The notes: generated from the letters alone by a model not told the origin. 64,000 nt of DNA from an uncultured Bacilli bacterium (GCA_934130175.1 CAKOXP010000001.1:1-64000), one strand, 5' to 3'; shown: positions 26,222 to 34,790, numbered from the stretch's first letter. Numbers and translations: made by a program.

Positions 26222-26716
26222 ATGAATAGAGAAGTAAAAGAAAGAATTAAATCAATTTTATCAGTGTTGATATTTTTAACAGTTACTACGTGGTATTGGT
26301 ATGGACCTAGAGAAGATTTGGCTTATATTGCCACAAATACTTATAAATATAATAGAGATGTTGAAGTTTTATCCAAGGATACTTTAAATCTTAATGATGA
26401 TGAATATAAATTTAAGATTTATAATAAAACAAACCAAGTTAAGAATTATGAAATTATAGTTGCAAATGACTATTTTGCTCAAAGAAAAGAAAACTGTAAA
26501 TTATTGTCAAATAATTATTTGAAGTATCAATTAAAATTAGATAACGTTTATCAGGAATCAAGAAATTTAAGTTCAGATGGAATTATTTATAGAGGACAGC
26601 TAGAACCTAATGAATCAAAGAATTTTATAGTAAAAATGAAGGTTGATAAAACAAATCTTTCATCTGATGAATGTTTCTTTCCTGCGATAAAAACTGCTAC
26701 CTATAATACGGTATAA
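26222..26716 (+). CDS. membrane-anchored protein, weakly camelysin-like (paralogue 3)
   Basis: A 164-residue protein with an N-terminal hydrophobic segment (about 12-26, ILSVLIFLTVTTWYWYG) and a beta-rich outside domain. The arrangement (TM, a spacer of about 30 residues, then YKFKIYNKTNQVKNYEIIV and later ESKNFIVKMKVDK strands) resembles the two camelysin-like proteins but lacks the GTYxxF signature. Two Cys residues (CKLL and ECFF) could form a disulfide. Starts at 26213, 26216 and 26222 are possible; I took 26222 for spacing. A TATAAT box lies at 26191-26196. Family assignment is tentative. Confidence 0.5.
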   Translation: MNREVKERIKSILSVLIFLTVTTWYWYGPREDLAYIATNTYKYNRDVEVLSKDTLNLNDDEYKFKIYNKTNQVKNYEIIVANDYFAQRKENCKLLSNNYLKYQLKLDNVYQESRNLSSDGIIYRGQLEPNESKNFIVKMKVDKTNLSSDECFFPAIKTATYNTV

Positions 26717-26740
26717 ATTCTTGTAATTTATATCGTATTA
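26704..26740. other. long hairpin at the 3' end of the 26222 gene
   Basis: A 16-bp inverted repeat, TAATACGGTATAAATT (26704-26719) against AATTTATATCGTATTA (26725-26740), with loop CTTGT and only one G-U pair. There is no T-run after it, so it is not a standard terminator; it overlaps the stop codon and precedes the next gene's promoter region. Confidence 0.7.
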
Positions 26741-26785
26741 TGTTATGATTTATTAGTCTAATATAATAAATATAGGGGAATGGAA

Positions 26786-27286
26786 ATGTTTAGAGAACTT
26801 TACGAAAAAGAATTTATGTATATAATAAAAGATATATTGAATAATGATGAGTTTTTAAAAACAAAAGAGAAAGTTCATCATGGTATAACAAGGTATGATC
26901 ATTTGATGAGGGTTGCATACTATTCATTTTTAGTATCAAAATTTCTCAAACTAAACTATAAAGAAACAACTAGAGCAGCTCTTTTACATGATTTTTTCTT
27001 AGATGAAACTAAAGATGACAACAAATTACAAGCTTTACAAAGACACCCGATTTATGCTTTAGAAAATGCTAAAAGATATTATGATTTAACTCCGTTACAA
27101 GAAGATATCATTAAAACACATATGTTTCCTGTAACTTTTGAACCTCCTAAATACATAGAAAGTTGGATAGTTGATTTGGTTGATGACTTTGCAGGAGTTT
27201 ATGAACAATATAAAAGTAGCTGCAAGGAGTTAAAAGCTGCCGTTACATTTTTATTAATATTTGTTGTTAATTTTATTCAGAAATAA
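26786..27286 (+). CDS. HD-domain hydrolase
   Basis: A 166-residue HD phosphohydrolase. Start ATG 26786 has AGGGG seven bases upstream (ATG 26780 is too close). Motifs in order: HHGITRYDHLMRVAYYS (near 34-50), the metal-binding HD pair in LLHDFFLDE (near 70-78), RHPIYALENA (near 91-100) and KTHMFP (near 115-120). This H...HD...H...H pattern matches small HD proteins acting on nucleotides or nucleotide second messengers. The C-terminus is hydrophobic (about 150-164) and may touch the membrane. The substrate is not predictable. It is the last gene before the tRNA-Arg gene. Confidence 0.85.
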   Translation: MFRELYEKEFMYIIKDILNNDEFLKTKEKVHHGITRYDHLMRVAYYSFLVSKFLKLNYKETTRAALLHDFFLDETKDDNKLQALQRHPIYALENAKRYYDLTPLQEDIIKTHMFPVTFEPPKYIESWIVDLVDDFAGVYEQYKSSCKELKAAVTFLLIFVVNFIQK

Positions 27287-27314
27287 TTATTATCAGAAAA
27301 CTTCTGATATTTAT

Positions 27315-27391
27315 GTCTTCGTAGCTCAGTAGGATAGAGCAATCGCCTCCTAAGCGATAGGTCGGCAGTTCGATTCTGCCCGAGGACACCA
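27315..27391 (+). tRNA. tRNA-Arg (anticodon CCT)
   Basis: A 77-nt cloverleaf with encoded CCA. The acceptor arm GTCTTCG / CGAGGAC (one G-U), D arm GCTC / GAGC, anticodon arm ATCGC-CTCCTAA-GCGAT giving anticodon CCT, and T arm GGCAG-TTCGATT-CTGCC all pair. It reads AGG codons. Confidence 0.97.
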
Positions 27392-27437
27392 GATTGATAG
27401 GAAACTCGGACAATCCCTGAGTTTAAGTAATAGATTA

Positions 27438-27462
27438 CTAACTAGAAATAGTTAGTTTTTTT
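27438..27462 (+). terminator. tRNA-Arg terminator
   Basis: CTAACT (27438-27443) / AGTTAG (27450-27455) followed by TTTTTTT. The tRNA-Met gene at 60881 has an almost identical terminator. Confidence 0.8.
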
Positions 27463-27496
27463 CTGTTTAAAACGAAAGGATGAGTAAGGATGAGTG

Positions 27497-27763
27497 ATGA
27501 TTATGTTTGAGATAGAAACTAAAGATTTGAAAATAAGTGATGAACTTAATAGAAAGATAGATATGATATGTCGGTTTGCTTGTGTTAAATATGAATTTAT
27601 ACCAGGTAATATTAAATCAATTAAAAACACCAATATTGCCTATGTAAAGCCTCACATTTTAAAAGTTAAAGGAAATGATTACTTAATACTAGAAGAATGT
27701 GAAGAAGTCTTTATAAATGGCCATAATGAGAAAATAAAACTAAAAGATTTGGAAAACTCATAA
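27497..27763 (+). CDS. small hypothetical protein
   Basis: An 88-residue soluble protein starting at ATG 27497 (AAGG at 27486-27489 is seven bases upstream; ATG 27503 is the alternative). It is acidic with alternating strand-like segments (FEIETKDLKI, YVKPHILKVKGNDYLIL, EEVFING) that suggest a small beta fold. I do not recognise a family. It sits between the tRNA-Arg terminator and the structured intergenic region. Confidence 0.5.
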   Translation: MIMFEIETKDLKISDELNRKIDMICRFACVKYEFIPGNIKSIKNTNIAYVKPHILKVKGNDYLILEECEEVFINGHNEKIKLKDLENS

Positions 27764-28156
27764 AAAAGATGATGATTTTGAATTATAAATATAGATTGAA
27801 TTGGAAATAAATGGCATAATTTAATTGCTGAAGAGATTTTAATATTTCTTTGACAATTAATTTTTAAGGAGGCGATGTCGTGTTAAAAGCGGCTTTACCT
27901 TTAGTGGTACACCCGTGATATAAAATAATATATCGAAATCCCTTATTATTTATTTCTAATGCATTATAACGATTAATGTTATAGAATAATACTAGTATAG
28001 ATATAGATGTAATGGAGTATTATTTGTGTTAAACCTATTTTGCCACTTTAAACTTTTTGTAAGTAGAAAGTTATAGGTGTAGGTCTGTCAAACCTATGTA
28101 GGTGTAAACATATTTTTATATTTAGTGCACGATTTATAAAAATGTGCATATTTACG
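27764..28156 (+). ncRNA. gene-free region with a candidate structured RNA (about 27868-28156)
   Basis: About 390 bases without a gene. From about 27868 (AAGGAGGCGATGTCGTG) the sequence is GC-richer than its surroundings and has several possible helices: GTGTTA against TACAC around 27880-27913, a TTATAAC / GTTATAG hairpin near 27964-27985, and ATAGGT / AACCTAT near 28072-28099. A strong terminator at 28157 ends it, as expected for an independent RNA. TTGACA at 27850-27855 could be its -35. No ORF fits. I cannot name the class; large Firmicutes RNAs such as raiA RNA should be tested. Confidence 0.4.
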
Positions 28157-28188
28157 AAAAAAGTCAACTAGACAAGTTGACTTTTTTT
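28157..28188. terminator. bidirectional terminator
   Basis: AAAAAAGTCAACT (28157-28169) / AGTTGACTTTTTT (28175-28187), 13 bp, with T-runs on both strands. It serves the candidate RNA on the plus strand and the minus-strand gene that ends at 28168. Confidence 0.88.
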
Positions 28189-29256
28189 GTTTTGAAACAA
28201 TAGTAATTTTTTTTGAGATTTTTTTTCATTGCTTAATCCAATAAGTATGTTTTCAATGTATTCATATGTAATTTCATGATTATTATAGAATTTATTTTCA
28301 ATCATTTCTATAAATGATTTTACATAATAACTATCTTTTACAATACGAATAATTTTTTCTTTTAATTCAAAAAAACATATTTTAGTATCTTTTTGTAAAT
28401 TCATATGTAGACCCCCACAATATTCTTCATCAGGATAACATCCATCACTATCAACTAGTGTGCTATATGTGATTTCTGAATCACCTTTACTAATTATTAA
28501 ATTACAATAACCGTCTAAAGTAATCCATTGATTTGATGCTGATCTATTAGTTTCTGTTGTTTGTGTTGCACTTAAATTATCATCATAATGATTAATTATA
28601 TAACATATTGAATTATAAATTAATCTTCTGTCAATTAAGCAAGATTGTTCAAATTCTTTTTTCTTTTTTCTTTGAATATTTTTTTCAATACTCAATTGTA
28701 TTTCTTTTTTTCTTTCTAATTGTAATTGTAAAGATATATTAATAAAATCATTTAAAATTTGAACTATTTGTTCATTTGTAATTTCATATAAACTTTTCAC
28801 ATTTCTTTCTTCGTAAAGATAATCGATAAACTTTTGAATATATTTAATAGAAATATTAGAACTATATGATGAGGGATAAAGAATACATTTTCTTTCTTCT
28901 TCAATATTAAATAGATTTGGATTATTAATAGTGCTTAAAGATAAACTAGAGTATACATTTCTAAATTCATTGTTATAACTTTTTTGAGGACTAATATTAT
29001 ATTCATTATTATAAAAACAATTTTTTTTGCAACAATATTCTACACCTTCAAATTGCTTCATTAGTTTTGCTAAAATAATTCCAATTTGTTCTATGTTATA
29101 TGTTGATAATTTTTTAATTTTGTTTTCTAATTCTGATTTTTCTGTTTCTAGTTTTTTTAATAGTTTTAATTCATTAAGTTCTTCAATTTTTTGTTTCAAT
29201 TGAATTATTTCCATTTTTTTGATATTTAATTTGTTTATATCGTTTATTACTGACAT
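28168..29256 (-). CDS. hypothetical coiled-coil protein divergent from a LysR regulator
   Basis: A 362-residue protein on the minus strand. ATG at 29256 is chosen because AGGAAGTG lies just upstream. The first 60 residues form a coiled coil (KKMEIIQLKQKIEELNELK). The middle holds a Cys group (YCCKKNCFYNNEY), a long charged helix region (about 165-205) and a strand-rich segment with GYCNLIISKGDSEITY. There is no membrane segment and no family that I recognise. The codon use looks more AT-extreme and Asn-rich than nearby metabolic genes, which could mean transfer. It is divergent from the LysR gene (88-base gap), the arrangement expected when such a regulator controls its neighbour. Confidence 0.65.
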   Translation of the reverse strand: MSVINDINKLNIKKMEIIQLKQKIEELNELKLLKKLETEKSELENKIKKLSTYNIEQIGIILAKLMKQFEGVEYCCKKNCFYNNEYNISPQKSYNNEFRNVYSSLSLSTINNPNLFNIEEERKCILYPSSYSSNISIKYIQKFIDYLYEERNVKSLYEITNEQIVQILNDFINISLQLQLERKKEIQLSIEKNIQRKKKKEFEQSCLIDRRLIYNSICYIINHYDDNLSATQTTETNRSASNQWITLDGYCNLIISKGDSEITYSTLVDSDGCYPDEEYCGGLHMNLQKDTKICFFELKEKIIRIVKDSYYVKSFIEMIENKFYNNHEITYEYIENILIGLSNEKKSQKKLLLFQNKKSQLV

Positions 29257-29344
29257 AATTATCACTTCCTAATTGAATTATACTTCAAATTATGATATAA
29301 ACATAATATATATTATTTATATTAAATATAAGAGGTGTTTATAT

Positions 29345-30229
29345 ATGAATATTAATTTAGATTTGTATAGAATATTTTATATAGTTGCAAAAAATGGTAG
29401 TATTTCTGCGGCTGCTAATATTTTATTTATTTCTCAGCCAGCAATTACATTTCAAATAAAAAAATTAGAAGAACAATTAGGTGTTAGTTTATTTACTAGA
29501 ACAAAACACGGGGTACTATTAACTGAGGAAGGAAAAACATTATTCAATTATGTAAAAAACGGAATAGAAAATATTATTAATGGAGAAAATGCAATAACAA
29601 ATCTTAAAAATTTAGATAGTGGAACAATCAGAATTGGAGTATCAACTACAATTTGTAGATATATTTTAATGCCACATTTAGAAAAGTTTCATAAAAAATA
29701 TCCCAAAATAGATATTCAAATAAATAACAATCTTTCAAATAATTTAATCAAGGAATTAAGAAATGGTAATTTAGATATTTTAATGTTATTTAAGCCATCA
29801 ATTGATAATAAAGATTTAAAAATACAAGAATTAGTTGATGTTCAAGATATTTTTGTAGGAAATAAAAAATATTTTGATTTGATGCAGGGTAAGGAAAACT
29901 TAAAAGGTTTAGAACAATATCCTTTAATTTTTCCGAGTTCTCCATCAAATAGTAGAACTTATTTAAATAAATACTTAAAAGATAATAATAGTAATTTAAA
30001 GCCAAAATTAGAAGTAGTCAGTTATAATTTAATTGTTGATTTAATAAAAGCAGGTTTTGGAATTGGATATGCAACTAAAGAATTTGTAAGTGATGAAATA
30101 AAGAATAAAACATTATTTGAAATTAAGATTAAACCATCAATTCAAAAAAGATCAATTGTTATTGCAACAATTGATAAGAAAGAACCTAATTATAGTACAA
30201 AAAAACTAATTGAAATGATGATAAAATAA
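29345..30229 (+). CDS. LysR family transcriptional regulator
   Basis: A 294-residue LysR-type regulator. Start ATG 29345 follows AGAGGTG at 29331-29337; an earlier in-frame TTG at 29273 would add an unlikely leader. The N-terminal winged helix-turn-helix is typical: LYRIFYIVAKNGSISAAANILFISQPAITFQIKKLEEQLG, then LFTRTKHGVLLTEEGKTL (residues about 5-60). The effector domain follows, with GTIRIGVSTTICRYILMPHL near 90-110. LysR proteins bind a small molecule and usually control a divergent gene, here the 28168 gene. The 88-base gap between them should hold the operator. Confidence 0.93.
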   Translation: MNINLDLYRIFYIVAKNGSISAAANILFISQPAITFQIKKLEEQLGVSLFTRTKHGVLLTEEGKTLFNYVKNGIENIINGENAITNLKNLDSGTIRIGVSTTICRYILMPHLEKFHKKYPKIDIQINNNLSNNLIKELRNGNLDILMLFKPSIDNKDLKIQELVDVQDIFVGNKKYFDLMQGKENLKGLEQYPLIFPSSPSNSRTYLNKYLKDNNSNLKPKLEVVSYNLIVDLIKAGFGIGYATKEFVSDEIKNKTLFEIKIKPSIQKRSIVIATIDKKEPNYSTKKLIEMMIK

Positions 30230-30497
30230 TATTGCTCCTATTTAATATTTTGTTATAATGTACTTAGTTGGTAAGTTTATTACTTACTATCATCTTTTAG
30301 CCTTAGAGTTGTTAGACCTGCTCCTTACTGGCACCAGATTGATTGATAACTCAAACTTGTAGGGGGTTCGAATTTTAATATGTAATATTAAAAATTTAAA
30401 TAGACATGTTTATTAAAAAAGTATATAATTATTAAAAATAGGAAGTTTAAATTTATTGACATATTTAATAAAGTGTAAAAAGATGGAGTGGGAGAAA
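30230..30497 (+). other. intergenic region with promoter and tRNA-like fragment
   Basis: About 270 bases with no gene. TTGCTC and TATAAT (30254-30259) could form a promoter. Downstream, 30328-30350 contains CACCAGATTGAT, identical to the 12 bases spanning the CCA end and 3' flank of tRNA-Arg (27387-27398). Shortly after comes GGGGGTTCGAAT (about 30362-30373), which resembles a T arm. No complete cloverleaf can be drawn. It looks like the remains of a tRNA gene or a tRNA-targeted insertion. Confidence 0.35.
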
Positions 30498-31016
30498 ATG
30501 ATGTATTATGATTTTACTTTAGGGACAATTTGTTCATTTTTATGTGCTATTTTAATAGCTTTGTCTACTTTTAGTAAAAGCAAAGAGAATATGGCTAAAA
30601 TTCAAATATTTAATCCCTTGTTTGGAGCTTTATCAAATTTCTTTTTTTGTTCGTACTCAGCTGTAGTAACAAATCTTGTAAATGTTATAAGAAACTACTT
30701 AACTTATAAAAATAAAATAAATAAAGGATTAACTATATTATTTATATCTTTTTATGTAATATTTGGTCTTGTTTTTAATACAAAGGGATTTATTGGAATC
30801 TTTCCAATATTAGCATCATCCAGCTATGCAATATTTTGTTTAAAAAGTGAAAAAGCCCAAATTTTAAGATATGGACTAGTATTAAACCAGATTTTATGGT
30901 TCTGTCATGATGTTTTTATAAAGGCATATCCATCTATGATGGTAGAAATTTTAGTATCTTTAATTACTATTTATAACATTATAAAATTTAGCCGTAAAAG
31001 AAACCAAAATAATTGA
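30498..31016 (+). CDS. YgjV family membrane protein
   Basis: A 172-residue protein with about five or six membrane segments covering most of its length (about 8-25, 37-60, 75-95, 98-115, 120-137, 145-165). Start ATG 30498 is preceded by GTGGGAG. The pattern (KENMAKIQIFNPLFGALSNFFFCSYSAVVTNLVNVIRNYL, then WFCHDVFIKAYPSM) matches the YgjV / Imp-YgjV family of small inner-membrane proteins, whose function is not known. It ends with TGA and is convergent with the GDPD gene eight bases later. Confidence 0.7.
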   Translation: MMYYDFTLGTICSFLCAILIALSTFSKSKENMAKIQIFNPLFGALSNFFFCSYSAVVTNLVNVIRNYLTYKNKINKGLTILFISFYVIFGLVFNTKGFIGIFPILASSSYAIFCLKSEKAQILRYGLVLNQILWFCHDVFIKAYPSMMVEILVSLITIYNIIKFSRKRNQNN

Positions 31017-31024
31017 TTTCTTCT

Positions 31025-31729
31025 TTATTTTTCAATGTTACATATGTATGAGATTTTATCTAAATAGGTTCTTTTATATTTAAGTATTTCATTTTCTGAT
31101 TTTATTGTCCAGATAAAGATACGGTAGTGATCTCTAAATTGTTTATAGTATTTTTTTGTTAACATAGTCTTTTTTATAGCTAGAAAATCAGGCTTTAAAT
31201 AATAAATAGGAAGATTTGTTTTAAAAATTAAATCAACTATATTTATATTATATTTATCAGTTATCAATAAACCTAATTTATATTTATTAGTTTTCTTCTT
31301 TATTTGTTTTACTATAAAAGGATTAAATGATTTTAAAAATACTTCTCCCTTGTAATTTTCTAATTCTTTTAAAACTAATTCCACTACTTTTTTCTTTTTA
31401 CTTGTATTTTTTATTTCAATATCAAGTAATACCTTTGAATTTATTAAATCAAGTACTTCTTTAAAGGTAGGGATTGTTTCATTTGTGTTTAGTAACCTCA
31501 ATTTTCTTATATCAGCAAATTCTTCCTCTTGAATAAATTTATCAACACCAGTCATTCTCTTTAAATTATCATCATGAAAAATAACTAGTTTATTATCTTT
31601 GGTTATTTGAATATCAAATTCAATAGGAATATTATTATCTAGTGCTTTCTTGAAACTAGAGATACTATTTTCAGGAGTAGTGATATTATCATGTATACCT
31701 CTATGAGCTATTATTAAGTCTTCTCTCAT
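31025..31729 (-). CDS. glycerophosphodiester phosphodiesterase
   Basis: A 234-residue GDPD enzyme that hydrolyses glycerophosphodiesters to glycerol-3-phosphate and an alcohol. Start ATG at 31729 follows AGAGGTG on the minus strand. Motifs: HRGIHDNITTPENSISSF (catalytic His-Arg and PEN, near residues 8-25), IEFDIQITKDNKLVIFHDDNLKRMTG (metal ligands Glu-Asp and catalytic His, near 37-62) and LDIEIKN (near 97-103). There is no signal peptide or membrane segment, so it is cytoplasmic, like the UgpQ type. Confidence 0.93.
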   Translation of the reverse strand: MREDLIIAHRGIHDNITTPENSISSFKKALDNNIPIEFDIQITKDNKLVIFHDDNLKRMTGVDKFIQEEEFADIRKLRLLNTNETIPTFKEVLDLINSKVLLDIEIKNTSKKKKVVELVLKELENYKGEVFLKSFNPFIVKQIKKKTNKYKLGLLITDKYNINIVDLIFKTNLPIYYLKPDFLAIKKTMLTKKYYKQFRDHYRIFIWTIKSENEILKYKRTYLDKISYICNIEK

Positions 31730-31840
31730 AAGTATCACCTCTTATACATTTTATCATAATTAAATACATAAAATTCGTTTTTTCTTGATTTTTTGAGTTA
31801 ATTGTGGTATAATTATACAAGTTTTAGGGGGAGTGTGGAT

Positions 31841-32284
31841 ATGTTATTTACAAGTAAAGTAGAAAAAGAAATAAGAGATGATATTAATTATAATGGTTAT
31901 AATTATGTTTCTCAAGATATGAAAATGCAGTTACTAAAAGATGCAGTTTCAAATAGTATGGCATCATACTTAAAAATTGAAAATAGGGGAAATTATTCAT
32001 TAAGCGATTTAGTTATGGTAATGGATGTAAAAACAAGACTTGAAAGAAAAAGTAGAGAAATATTTTCAAGTTACATTAATGGAATTCTAAATATTGCAAG
32101 TGAGATTCAAGGCTCTGTCATTTCTTGGAAGCAAAGTGATGAAGAAAAATCAAATTTTAAATACGATGAGTATGGGTTCGCTAAAGATTTTGTTTCACCA
32201 AAGAATAAAAAACCTGCTATGGTTATGTTAGATTTGATAAATGGGTTAGAAGATAAAAGAGTTCAAAAGCTACTAGTAAAATAG
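31841..32284 (+). CDS. hypothetical protein
   Basis: A 147-residue soluble protein; ATG 31841 follows AGGGGGAGTG, and TATAAT is at 31808-31813. The sequence is mostly helical with no Cys, no membrane segment and no recognisable motif (MLFTSKVEKEIRDDINYNGY at the start, LDLINGLEDKRVQKLLVK at the end). It lies 48 bases before tkt, which has its own TATAAT box, so they may be separate units. Function unknown. Confidence 0.6.
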   Translation: MLFTSKVEKEIRDDINYNGYNYVSQDMKMQLLKDAVSNSMASYLKIENRGNYSLSDLVMVMDVKTRLERKSREIFSSYINGILNIASEIQGSVISWKQSDEEKSNFKYDEYGFAKDFVSPKNKKPAMVMLDLINGLEDKRVQKLLVK

Positions 32285-32332
32285 TAGTTTTATTTTCTAT
32301 AAATATGCTATAATATAAGTAGGTGAAGAAAA

Positions 32333-34309
32333 ATGATTTTAACAAGAAACAATGATGAACCAATCAATGATCAAAAAATAATTAATCAATTAAGAGGTTT
32401 AGGAATTGATATGATTCATGAAGCAGGAAGTGGACATCCGGGAATAACTTTGGATGCTGCACCTATTTTATATACCTTATATGCTAAGCATTTAAGATTT
32501 GATCCTAGTCATCCTGATTTTTTTGACAGGGATAGATTTATAATGTCAGCAGGACATGGTTCAGCTTTATTATACGCATGTTTATCTATGGCAGGATTTG
32601 ATTTATCAATAGATGATTTAAAAAGTTATCGTCATCTTAATTCCAAAACTCCAGGACATCCTGAATTTGGAAAAACTCCAGGTGTTGATATGACAACTGG
32701 ACCTTTAGGACAAGGACTTGCAACTTCAGTTGGTATTGCTATTGCAGAAGCACAACTTGAGGCTAAATACAAGAATTTAATTAACTTCAATACTTATGTT
32801 TTATGTGGAGACGGAGATTTAGAAGAAGGAATAAGTTATGAAGCATGTTCATTAGCTGGTACTTTAAAACTTAATCGTTTGATTGTTTTATATGATTCAA
32901 ATGATACAAGTCTAGATAGTAAAACAGATACTTCTTTCAATGAAAATATTGAACTTAGATTTAAATCTATGGGATGGAATTATTTGAAAGTTAATGATGG
33001 TGAAGATTATGAAGCAATTGATAAAGCAATAACAGAAGCTAAAAAAGCAGAACTTCCAACATTAATTGAGGTTAAAACAACAATTGGTAAATTTTCTAAA
33101 TATGAAGGAACTAATAAGATACATGGTGGAGATTTGGAAGATGATGATATTACTTCAATTAAAGAAAAATTAAAATTAAGGGATATTCCATTTAATATTA
33201 CAAATGATGTTTTAGAAGATTTTCGTTTTATGATTCAGGAGCGAAACTGTGATTTGGTTTCAAATTTCTTGGATAAATTTAATAAATTAGATGAAGAAGA
33301 ACAAACAAAATTAGACTCATTAATTAAAAATGAATGGGAAATAAATCTTAAAGAGTTATCTTACGAAAAACCTGAAGAAAACTATGAAGCACTACGTGAT
33401 ACATCATCTAAGGTTTTAAATTCAATTGTAAGTACTAATGATTTTATTTTAGGTGGTAGTGCTGATTTATTTACATCAACAAAAACATACATTAATGATT
33501 TAGGAGACTTTTCTTCTAAAAATTATTTAGGTAAAAATATTTTCTTTGGAGTAAGAGAACATGCGATGGCTGCAATTGTAAATGGAATTAGTTTAGTTGG
33601 ATTTAGAAGTTATGCTTCAACATTCTTGGCATTTTCTGATTATATGAGACCAGCTATGAGACTTGCAGCAATTCTTAATTTACCAGTTACTTATATATTT
33701 ACTCATGACTCTATTAGTATTGGAAGTGATGGTGTAACTCATCAACCAGTAGAGCAATTAACTTCACTTCGTGCTATGCCAAATTTAGAAGTATTTAGAC
33801 CGTGTGATGCTAATGAAGTTATTGGGACTTACAAAACTATTATGAAGAAAAAAATTGGTCCAAGTGTTATTTCACTTTCTAAAACTAGGCTTCCAATTTT
33901 AGAAACAACTAGTTCAAGTGGTGTAGAAAAAGGAGCATACATTGTAAAAGATGAACAAAGAAAACTAGATGGAATAATTATTTCATCAGGAGAAGAAGTT
34001 CATCAAGCAATAGAAGTTAGTAAAAGACTTAATACTAAAGGAATTGATGTTAGAGTAGTAAGTATGCCATCTATTAAAAGATTCTTAGATCAAGAAGATT
34101 CATATAAAGAAGAAATCCTTCCTGTAGGTATTAAAAAAATAGTTATAGAAGCAGGTAGTTCGCTTTCTTGGAATAGATTGATTTTTAATAAAAAATACTT
34201 AATTACTTTAGATACATTTGGAGATTCTGGTAGTAGAGATGAACTTTATGAAAAATATGGTTTTGATATAAAAAGTTTAGAAGAAAAAATAGAAAATCTT
34301 TTAAAATAA
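32333..34309 (+). CDS. tkt: transketolase
   Basis: A 658-residue thiamine diphosphate enzyme of the non-oxidative pentose phosphate pathway (usual 650-670). The N-terminal cofactor domain has EAGSGHPGITLDAAPI (near residues 31-46), the GPLGQGLATSVGIAIAEA segment and the metal-binding GDGDLEEGISYEA. The Pyr domain has FFGVREHAMAAIVNGI with the catalytic Glu (near 404-419) and THDSISIGSDGVTHQPVEQL. The C-terminal domain follows. TATAAT lies near 32310. Gene order with sirA and yneF is the same as in Bacillus subtilis. Confidence 0.97.
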   Translation: MILTRNNDEPINDQKIINQLRGLGIDMIHEAGSGHPGITLDAAPILYTLYAKHLRFDPSHPDFFDRDRFIMSAGHGSALLYACLSMAGFDLSIDDLKSYRHLNSKTPGHPEFGKTPGVDMTTGPLGQGLATSVGIAIAEAQLEAKYKNLINFNTYVLCGDGDLEEGISYEACSLAGTLKLNRLIVLYDSNDTSLDSKTDTSFNENIELRFKSMGWNYLKVNDGEDYEAIDKAITEAKKAELPTLIEVKTTIGKFSKYEGTNKIHGGDLEDDDITSIKEKLKLRDIPFNITNDVLEDFRFMIQERNCDLVSNFLDKFNKLDEEEQTKLDSLIKNEWEINLKELSYEKPEENYEALRDTSSKVLNSIVSTNDFILGGSADLFTSTKTYINDLGDFSSKNYLGKNIFFGVREHAMAAIVNGISLVGFRSYASTFLAFSDYMRPAMRLAAILNLPVTYIFTHDSISIGSDGVTHQPVEQLTSLRAMPNLEVFRPCDANEVIGTYKTIMKKKIGPSVISLSKTRLPILETTSSSGVEKGAYIVKDEQRKLDGIIISSGEEVHQAIEVSKRLNTKGIDVRVVSMPSIKRFLDQEDSYKEEILPVGIKKIVIEAGSSLSWNRLIFNKKYLITLDTFGDSGSRDELYEKYGFDIKSLEEKIENLLK

Positions 34310-34364
34310 AATATTTCGACAAAAAAAGACCCTTCTTAGACCTATACTAATATTGGTGAGGTTA

Positions 34365-34790
34365 ATGAGAGTTTTTTATATTTTTAAAATTAAAGAGGAA
34401 TTCAAATATTTATATAAAGATAATCCATCATCACTGTATAACTTACTTAAACAAATATATTATTTAGGTAGTGATGATATTTCTTATGGAGAAAATATCT
34501 TCCATCAATTAACAGATGAAATAGATAGTGATAGCTTGGATAGAAACTTATTTATAAAATTACATAAAGAAATTCCTTATAGTAAAAGAGATAATGTTCA
34601 TATAATGAATAATTTATATAAAGATGAAGTTAGTAGGATGAAAATAAAAAAAGCCTTTATCAAAGTAGAAACTGAGTCTAGTTTTTCATCATTTTTTGAT
34701 TACTTATCTTTATATGATGATAATTTCTTTGCTTGTGATTTTTCTTATTTAGATTTTTTCTTTTTGGATAGTTTAAAAACACTTGTCTAA
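34365..34790 (+). CDS. sirA: SirA-like protein (inhibitor of DnaA-dependent replication)
   Basis: A 141-residue protein starting at ATG 34365 after GGTGAGG. The N-terminus (MRVFYIFKIKEEFKYLYKD, then SLYNLLKQIYYLG and YGENIFHQLTDEI) follows the pattern of SirA/YneE, a small protein that binds DnaA and blocks new rounds of replication at the onset of sporulation in Bacillus. The C-terminal half is less alike. Position strongly supports the call: in Bacillus subtilis the order is tkt, sirA (yneE), yneF, as here. No other sporulation gene is seen, so its use here may differ. Confidence 0.65.
   Translation: MRVFYIFKIKEEFKYLYKDNPSSLYNLLKQIYYLGSDDISYGENIFHQLTDEIDSDSLDRNLFIKLHKEIPYSKRDNVHIMNNLYKDEVSRMKIKKAFIKVETESSFSSFFDYLSLYDDNFFACDFSYLDFFFLDSLKTLV

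Noticed and set aside
27315..30340. A complete integrative element bounded by tRNA-Arg
   Set aside because: No integrase or relaxase gene is present; the 12-base match alone is not enough, so only a low-confidence remnant is reported.
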